DNA of 64,000 bases from Macrocystis pyrifera (Eukaryota; Sar; Phaeophyceae; Laminariales; Laminariaceae): NCBI GenBank assembly GCA_031763025.1, contig JASSKH010000031.1, positions 4,079,783 to 4,143,782 of the forward strand, in the 5' to 3' direction. A program made the translations under genes and the position numbers. Position 1 is the first letter of the stretch; each line of letters opens with the position of its first letter. This document shows, one piece after another, positions 57,245-64,000 of the stretch. Below the pieces are notes generated by a model that was not told where the DNA came from, ran no database searches, and was given only the letters and a program-made list of their open reading frames with translations.

Positions 57245-59095
57245 GTGAGAGAGAGCCTCACATCTCACACCGCATACCCGGGGGAACAGTACCGCAGAGA
57301 GCAGCCCACCGTATCACGGACCAGAGCCAGCTTTTTATTTTCACAAGGATTTGGGGATTAGGGACTTTGGAATGCCGAGAATCGTCTGTGAATTCTTTCT
57401 CTGTGCCCCTTCAAACCAAAGAACATTCCATGTTTCACTCGTTGGTGTGTGTGTTCTTCAGGTGGAACCGTTCTCTCCAGCCACAGACACAATTGTTAGC
57501 ACACACCCAATCAGTGCCCTTGCTGATTCTTCAATCCTAGAGGAACACCGGCTCTCTCTCTGTGATCATGAACTACGAAACAGAGATGATCTCTGACACC
57601 CTGTGCTTGTGTAACAGCGTACAACAGAACAGTACAGGAAACGAGGCGGGGGAAAAAACGATACCTGGTAGCTGTTTGGGTGTGGTATCAACATCGTGGT
57701 TGTCTTGTTCAGCTAATGTTGTGGTTTCCAATCATGCAGCACAACCACCACACCACCACCCACCCCCCCACGCAATTCTCGAGGAATACGCGCGCACAAG
57801 ATGAAGGAGCAGAAGCAGCAACAGAAAGAGGGGCAAAAGCCGTATCGCGTCGCCTCCAGAGATCGGCCCCGTAGTTATCACTTTACGTATGGCTGTGCCC
57901 TGTCCTTCGCCTGCTTTGCCTTTTTTTTCGCCGTGCCTGCCTGACTGCTGCGTGGGATTTTGATAACGACCTCGGAAGCATCAGCCACCCACTTTTGGTT
58001 GCTCGTTGAATCGGCATACTCCCATCAACAGACATGTAAAGTAGCTACTCTCGTAGCGTAGAGAGAAAGGGCTGCTTTCGCTCGCGAAATATCTCCTCGG
58101 CACTATTCTCACGCATGGTCTTGCTGATGTTGCATTGAATATATAAAAGTATATTGAGAGTTGCGTAGGATTAACGAACTTTTCAAACATTCCTAAAAAC
58201 GAACAACACCTGGGGGGCCAAACTCCTATTGAGTTCAATATTTTTTTCAAAAAGTGCATTTTTTTTAATTCGTCCAGAATTCTTTCCCCACGGGTTTGCT
58301 GTTTGTCCTCTGACCTTTTAGGAGTGTGGTGCAGTGATGGACGTCGGGATCGAGATTGTCAATTTTTTTCGCAACCTCCCCTCCATTTTGGAAATGGAAG
58401 ATAGGGGGATTCTCAGTGCCGATCCCGATCTAAATCGAGACCGATCACGAAGAATCGGTTTTTCTCCCTTGCCTCGAGAGCGCTCACAGCAAACGTTTCT
58501 TTGATATACGTCGCTGTACAGCAATGGCCTAAATATGTGGCGTTGGTTGTTTCTTTGTTGTGTATATGACCTCAGAGTCGAGTACAGTATGCCAGTACCA
58601 GGTACCGGTACCTCATACTGCTGTACCAGGTGCGGCATGTCACTCTGGGCGGGAACGTAATCCCCATGGTACATTGATGTCGGATACTGAAAGGGTCCAA
58701 TATGCTCGGCCAGGAGTACTACATGTCATTCCAGTAGACAATACAATGAAAATATGAGAAGCCAAACAAATGGTTGACGGCACTCTTGCGTCGTGAGTCG
58801 TGAGGGACAGTCGTCATGACCCTTGACGCACAGCCGGCAAGGACCTCTCCAGGCTAAATACAAACAGTACATTATTACGAATGAAGAGAGACCTTGACGG
58901 GCCAAAAATAGTCCGACAACGGTCGACGTTGAGAAGAAGCCTGCTCTGCTGTGCACAAACGAAGCAACAGCCAAAGAGAAATAAAAATCGGGAGAAGAAC
59001 ACAAGAAGAAAACATACTGTACATAGAAACAAAGAGAGAAATTAGGCCAACCAAAAACAACACCACGTAATGGACGAGCAACATTAACAGTATAT
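57245..59095. other. Intron 1 or downstream of secreted gene II
   Basis: Alignable with 18932-21270; no exon recognised. TACCTGGTA at 57662 and TACCAGGTA at 58596 are not at the paralogous positions in copy I, so these words were gained or lost after duplication. Confidence 0.5.
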
Positions 59096-59110
59096 TAGAG
59101 ATGGAGGCGT

Positions 59111-59336
59111 TCTACGATAAAGGTTCACGCAAACTTTTTTGAGGCTCCTCACTTAGGGAGCTCAATACCTCACCCGAAAACTGACTCCAGCTAAAACAAA
59201 AAACTGCATCCCGATGGATAATCCCATGGCCCAATTATACAAAAACGTCATTTTTTCGAAACAAGATTGGCATTCCGACGATGAACCTCGTCGTTCAGAA
59301 AGCATTTTGGCGGAAATGTGTTATCTCTAACGTAGA
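59111..59336 (+). mobile_element. MITE-2 copy, best ends
   Basis: Ends CTACGATAAAGGTTCACGCA and (reverse complement of right end) CTACGTTAGAGATAACACA form a ~19 bp imperfect TIR. GTTCTACG / CGTAGAAC flank it as an extended palindrome. Internal GAGGCTCCTCACTTAGGGAG as in the other copies. Non-coding. Confidence 0.7.
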
Positions 59337-59339
59337 ACT

Positions 59340-60017
59340 CGTCGATGGCGCTTATTTACTATCATCATCTTCTCGTGTATGATGTTGAATTTCCCGAACG
59401 AGTGCACTGAAGTGCGTCTCAGTGTTTAGCCTCTCAGTACCGTTTTGTAGACGACGCCTTCAGAGGTTGTCGGCAAGCGAGTCTAAGCGTGCCTATCAGC
59501 TACGAGCTTATACACACCTGAACGTCCCTAACTACGACTGTATATCTTCAGCTGTACACTGGGCCCTGTGCGTAAGCTCGACTGTTGAATCGATCAGTGG
59601 AGCGAAGGAGAGTGTACGCATTAGCTGAGGTTGGGGAAACGGAAACGGATCAAAATAACTGAGATAAAGCACGTACACGATGCCCGTTCGGGCACCAGGT
59701 ACCCGGTTACTTTCGTAGCGAGTTGCCAGCATTGCGGTCGTCCTTGACGTTTCAAACAGTGGCGGATCCGTCATCGATCGCATCGACTTGCCAGTAGATC
59801 ACATTTTCAGCATACCGAGATTGCATTCAGCGCCCCGATGGCAGAACGAGTTTGCGTCTTGGGCATGCCTGCATCTGCAGCACACACGTGCCTTCAACAC
59901 ATGTATTGCTCAAGTGATAATATGTACAGAATTATCTTGCAGCCATCCTACAGTAGAATACGACAGAAAGTTACTGCCGCGAGGATCTCTATGAAGCCCC
60001 TTCCTCGAGCACTCGAT
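59340..60017. other. No recognised gene
   Basis: Short frames on both strands without motifs. Confidence 0.4.
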
Positions 60018-60335
60018 CTATGTGCAGCTACATCCTGCACAAAAAACGGTGCAAAATGCAGGTTTTATTGGTCAAGGAGGGTCCTTCGGCCGCCCAGCTT
60101 GTTTTGGAAAAACGCCACCAAAACACGCGGCGGAGCCGCGTGACTGCCCCTGCCGACCTCGAACCCCCCAAAGGGTTGGGGTTCGGGTTCGGGTTCGGGT
60201 TCGGGTCAGGTTTAGGGTTTGGGTTACGGCTAGGGTCAGGCCTGGGGTCAGGTTGGTGTGGGTCCACGTGTAAGGTTGAAATTGACGACGCAGGTCCACC
60301 TGCACAACATTTTGTGCAGGATGCAGCTGCACATA
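60018..60335. mobile_element. Inverted-repeat element with telomere-like G-rich core
   Basis: Terminal 25-bp inverted repeats differing at one base: ATGTGCAGCTACATCCTGCA at 60019 and its complement TGCAGGATGCAGCTGCACAT ending 60334. Inside, 60177-60255 is a run of GGGTTC hexamers grading into TTTAGGG, TTTGGG, TTACGG and TAGGGTCAGG. No target duplication is clear and there is no coding capacity. It could be a small DNA transposon that captured telomeric repeats, or a telomere-repair scar. Confidence 0.65.
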
Positions 60336-62282
60336 GCGCACGCCCATCCTCGAGTTTCCGGGTGACACTACGAGTAGTCTCTAGACTTTTTATCGTTTAA
60401 TCGGAGCAAAAAAATCAGTAGCCATTTCAAAACGCCGTGTTTGGACCTTCGGCTGGTTCGTGCCCTAGCAGAGCGCGAGTGACACAGCTTACAGTAGTAT
60501 CTCGTCTACAGCAGCTTATGATTCTCTTCGGATTTGCCGTCTGTGCTTTCTCAACAAAGGCCTACAAGTCGACTTTGAGGCGATTGAGTGGTCGAGATTT
60601 GTCGAGATATGGGGGATACAAAAGGAGAAAAAAACTGAGGCGCACCTGTTTGCACTTCACCTGAGGACTCCTACAGCTCCTCACAAGCAACCACAGCCCG
60701 CAGAATGAGCCACTCCCTTTATGGGGTATGTGAGGGTGTCTGGAGCGCCAGGAAGCAGTTGTAGGGGACCAGGAGCGACTCACGAGATGTTTCGTGAAGT
60801 CCAGGTTGCAAGTCAACATCACAAAAACTTGAAAAGTCGCTAAATATGTTGTTCTCACGCTCGGGTGCATATGAATAGTGTAATGGCTACTGCTGTACAT
60901 CACCGATGAAAAGCTGGCTCTCACTAAAAGTTGGCTGGTCTCCTGGCGGGTATTTTGAACGTACGACGTATCCGAAAAAAGTGCGGACAATTACGTTGCC
61001 GTTTAACGTTAGGTGCTTGAAGGTTGCAGGCCCAAAATAGTGAAACAAAACTGCCGAAAAGCTCTGGATTCTTGTTTAATTGCAGCGCTTTTTCTGAAAT
61101 TACGAAATACGTTTCATTAAAGTAAAATATATACCCCACTATTTCTAAGTCGTTTGCACTTCCTGACGAAACGCCTACACGCGCCAACTCTACAACACAT
61201 TCCTGAGATATCCTCCGTCCCCTTAACACCGCTCGCTCGACTGCTCCAACGCACATGGCTTACCGAACACACCGATGACCTATCCTCGACCTGTTCACCC
61301 CACCACATGATCACAGCACCCTAACCCTTCTTGCGCATGGCATATGCTTCGTCGTGGATCAAATCATCCAATCCAAAGGGTACGGATCCCAACATCAACG
61401 GGAAAACGATTCAAACTACAGCAGTACTACTGCCGCATTATATGTCATACGACGGGTATATTTTCATTATTTTTTCCGCTTCATTTGTCGTCTTCGCCTT
61501 TTGTTTTTTCTCTCCTGTTAACAGTAGCAGCTCAGATCCGGGGTCACATAGCAGGCTCTTATCCTCCCTCCCCACCAAGGTTTGTGCCCTGAATTTTTAT
61601 CGCGGGAAGACTGCAGCGCTTTCTTCCCTCGTCGACTTGCATGGGTGGTACATATATTCGGGGATCAGTATTGTGCTCATGATACGGGGATATCACACGA
61701 GAGTACAACGTCGAAGCCCTGAAGGCTTCGATCTACACGTGATCCGCTGCCCTGCCGTGTTTTGGCGCCGTTGACCAGGCGCACCGCCCGTTTGGTGACA
61801 CGTTCGATCACTTCTGTATCCGTGATCAAACTGTGCCCATTTGGTTCCCGCTGGGTTTGGTAGTTTTTTTTGTTTGTTTTTCCTCCGGCGGATTATCGGT
61901 ACGAGAATTGACCTCCGTCGTTGTTCCACTGCAACCACGATATCCTTGTGTACTCCTTGCGTCTTCTTGCCAACGCCGTACTGCCTGTGCGCCACATGCT
62001 GTGCGATCCGTGTGGCCGCCACGTGCACACAATCGCTCTGGGCCTTGACCTACGAGAAGGATTCAAGCGCCAACCAGATTGCCATTGTGAATTGCGACGA
62101 GCCTCTACGCCTAAAAGGGTATTCTCATTGGGCAGATACTTCTATTACGATATTACAGCGATCTGATTGGCTAATTCCAATATTTGTTAGGAGGTTGCGT
62201 TGCCTCGGTAAGAATGTCACCGAGCCATAAATATATGCACAAACCCCTCATCTTCTCTCGTTTTTCAATTTTCAATTTCCAG
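60336..62282. other. Unassigned stretch; piece of interspersed repeat at 61528-61645
   Basis: 61528-61645 matches 12655-12790. A minus-strand frame at 61693-62028 is basic and continuous (HVAHRQYGVGKKTQGVHKD), with a second open frame beside it; I recognise no family and call no gene. Confidence 0.4.
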
Positions 62283-62337
62283 GACAAAGCCACTGCTCTT
62301 GCTCGCGGCGGCCACCTCTCCTTCGAAAACTTGACAG
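62283..62337 (+). CDS. Possible short exon upstream of translocator
   Basis: 55 bp between a good pyrimidine tract plus TTTCCAG and GTGAGA. One frame reads DKATALARGGHLSFENLT. Length is not a multiple of three. It may be a 5' exon of the translocator gene or the last trace of another gene. No paralogue in the window. Confidence 0.35.
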
Positions 62338-62798
62338 GTGAGAATGCCGAAACTCTCGGCAGTGTATGCTAGTTAGTGGGCACCGACTTGCGAAACGAGT
62401 TCTTCCCCAGCTGCATAGGGCGTGCGCTGTGGTCTCCATTGAAGTCTGGTTCAACACCTAGATATGGTGCCGCCGCGTCAAGCTATATTTTGGGCAGCAG
62501 CGAATAGAGCCCAGATCGCGACAGACACCGTAAGCATCCTCATATCCTTCGTTGCCTCTGGGTGATGACATCATGTTGCATCGCTGACTCTAGCTTGTGT
62601 TGGTGCGCCTGCTGAATCGTGGAGCAAGATCCTTGCGCCAAATCGTTGGCGGGCTGCCCGTTTCGTTACCCTCTAATTCCGATTGTGGCTGAAAAATCGC
62701 GCTTTTTTCATACCATCCCGCCCGACATGGATACTTCTCGTTGCACGAATTCGCCAGGCACCGACCGATCTACAGCAGTATCTGCTCAAGCATCCAAC

Positions 62799-62951
62799 AT
62801 GGTCGGCTCAAGCACCTCCACGCCCGCGAAGGGCATGGGCAGTCTGGCGATTCTGTTCGCGATGTGGTACGCCTTCAACGCGTACTACAACGTCAGTAAC
62901 AAGATGGTGGTGCGCACGTGGTTCGTCCCCTACACGTGTGCTTCCCTGCAG
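62799..62951 (+). CDS. Triose-phosphate / sugar-phosphate translocator, first recognisable exon (partial)
   Basis: 51 codons from ATG to CTGCAG | GTAATA, phase 0. After a short Ser/Thr lead (VGSSTSTPAKGMG) comes SLAILFAMWYAFNAYYNVSN, KMVVRTWFVPYTCASLQ: the first transmembrane helix and signature WY.FN..YN..NK of the TPT/nucleotide-sugar transporter branch of the DMT superfamily. Members exchange phosphate for triose phosphates, PEP or other sugar phosphates across plastid or Golgi membranes. The frame is open upstream to 62619 and could add residues, but no clear plastid leader is seen, so targeting may come from other exons. The remaining ~250 residues lie beyond the window or in unrecognised exons; nothing between 62952 and 64000 looks like the next helix. 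Confidence 0.75.
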
Positions 62952-63429
62952 GTAATATCGCATGTGCTCAAAACTGCGCTCACGTTTTCATGTTTCGTGA
63001 CTGAAACGTCTGTTGTTATATACACCCAGGCAACACAATACAGAACAGACGGCAGACCAAGAGCAGTGCTTTTCTTACGCGCGGCTACAGCTGCTACTAC
63101 TGTTGCTGATATATGTCTGCAGCCTGCAGCAGTTCGTTGAGGTTCATTACCAGAAGGTATATAAATACATGTACGATATTGTTCGTGCTTCGTTGTGAGA
63201 GCTTCTCGAATTTTCCTACACGTAGTTTGGAGTCGTTTTTGTGATACTCGCGACGAGGGGCACCTGGCGGCGCGCTACTTTCTCATCGTGCTCACCGACC
63301 CCTACTCTACCTACGCTGCCAGGGGCGGCCAGGGCCGTACTCTAGTTGTGTCTCACGGGCGTGTGTTTGTTTTAGGATTTCAGATAGAAGCTGCAATTTT
63401 CATGGTGTTCCTCATTATTGGGTGAATGA
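62952..63429. other. Intron of translocator gene, no exon recognised
   Basis: A frame at 63195-63425 (RDEGHLAARYFLIVLTDPYS) was examined but lacks TPT motifs and good splice sites. Confidence 0.4.
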
Positions 63430-64000
63430 GTGAAACCTTCCACTCGACTTCTAAAACTTCCATTTGTGAGTAAAATTTTTCCAAAACTTCCACTTTGACT
63501 TTAAAAAGGAAGTTGTGGAAGTAAAAGTGGAAGTTGTGGAAGTCAAAATGGAAGGTTTGGAGGCTTTGGAAGTTCTTTACTTCCAAATGAGAGTTTTGGA
63601 TAAGTCGAGTGGAAACTTCCATTTAGTCCATGAAAGTTTCCATTTTGGAAACTAGTGCAAGCCACTGGAAGTTTCCGAAGTGGAAGCAAGTGGAAGCAAA
63701 GTGGAAGCTTCCACGGCCATGCCCGGTAGAAGCTTCGTCCAGCTTCCACTAGGCTTCCATACACTTTGATATACTTCCACCTACTGTTCCTCACTTCCAC
63801 TTCACGTCTGGAAGTTCCATTTGACTTCTACCTTCAAGGAAACTTCCATCCGCATCCGCAGAATCTTCTGTCCACTTCCATACTCAACCGTAACTTCCAC
63901 TTACTTCCACCCACTCGCATCCGCTTCCATTCAACTTCCTCAGCTTACGCTTGGCTTCCAAAACTTCCATGTTACTTTCAAGTTTAACGAAACTCGCATC
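63430..64000. repeat. CTTCCA-rich imperfect minisatellite with strand switches
   Basis: Dense array of CTTCCAC/CTTCCAT words: C-rich strand on top at 63436-63500, complement (GTGGAAG) at 63505-63720, then C-rich again from 63740 to the window edge. No regular period; spacing mostly 6-15 bp. Low coding potential. It lies in or after the translocator intron and runs off the window. Confidence 0.8.

Larger units (their letters stand above)
56640..59100 (+). repeat. Secreted-gene block, copy II
   Basis: Paralogue of 18320-21280 with conserved promoter, first exon and intron 1. Order of matches is intact. Confidence 0.8.

Noticed and set aside
61693-62028. Basic 111-codon minus-strand frame
   Set aside because: No recognisable family, no paralogue, and an equally open second frame; left uncalled.
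63195-63425. Second translocator exon
   Set aside because: Residues do not match TPT helix II-III and no good acceptor precedes it.
1-64000. Transposase, reverse transcriptase, integrase or capsid genes
   Set aside because: Searched by eye for their motifs in the translated frames; only the LINE endonuclease part was found. No LTR pair or virus-like element is supported.

Overview
The window looks like nuclear DNA from a photosynthetic stramenopile, most plausibly a brown alga. That is an inference from four things: a triose-phosphate/phosphate-translocator-type exon at the right end, a LINE endonuclease of a kind I associate with stramenopile algae, genes cut into short exons by long introns with ordinary GT-AG borders, and a very high load of repeats and small transposons. 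No rRNA, intact tRNA, CRISPR or bacterial-style operon is visible. Most of the window is non-coding; real exons are few and short.

Layout. 0.2-6.4 kb is a higher-order satellite of three alternating ~90 bp monomers that begin with C-tracts. It is interrupted by foldback MITEs, a ~500 bp dispersed repeat and a ~230 bp MITE. 6.7-7.6 kb holds two short phase-0 exons. 10.8-16.1 kb is block A, carrying a two-exon gene of an unrecognised family (here called the PGVDG family). 18.3-21.3 kb holds the first exon of a secreted-protein gene, and 22.6 kb another phase-0 exon. From ~23.06 kb the order starts again: flank and satellite (23.3-28.5), the two short exons (28.8-29.3), PGVDG block B (30.5-36.7). 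The first ~23 kb and the next stretch are therefore an old tandem duplication. Two further PGVDG blocks follow: block C (37.3-41.6, direct, degenerate) and block D (49.4-41.8, inverted, degenerate). C and D form a large palindrome. Block D contains a 1.36 kb tandem repeat whose core is itself a head-to-head palindrome.

The right part holds an inverted duplication (50.6-53.8) with an ankyrin-like exon in its loop, a LINE endonuclease remnant on the minus strand (54.6-56.2), a second copy of the secreted-protein first exon (57.0), a small inverted-repeat element filled with telomere-like repeats (60.0-60.3), and the first recognisable exon of a triose-phosphate/sugar-phosphate translocator (62.8), followed by a CTTCCA-rich intron that runs to the window edge.

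Most interesting signals: (1) the 14 foldback MITEs have TTAC...GTAA ends at TA targets, and the palindrome TATTAATA, exactly what excision leaving two bases of each end would produce, occurs ten times, four of them inside satellite monomers whose neighbours show the uninserted sequence; (2) a second TA-bounded word, TACCWGGTA, occurs 14 times where about 0.5 is expected, and TACTGCTGTA seven times where about 0.1 is expected; (3) the PGVDG family and the secreted modular-exon gene resemble nothing I recognise; (4) several large inverted duplications could give hairpin transcripts. All coordinates were read by eye; exon borders rest on comparison between the copies and on GT-AG sites, not on transcripts.
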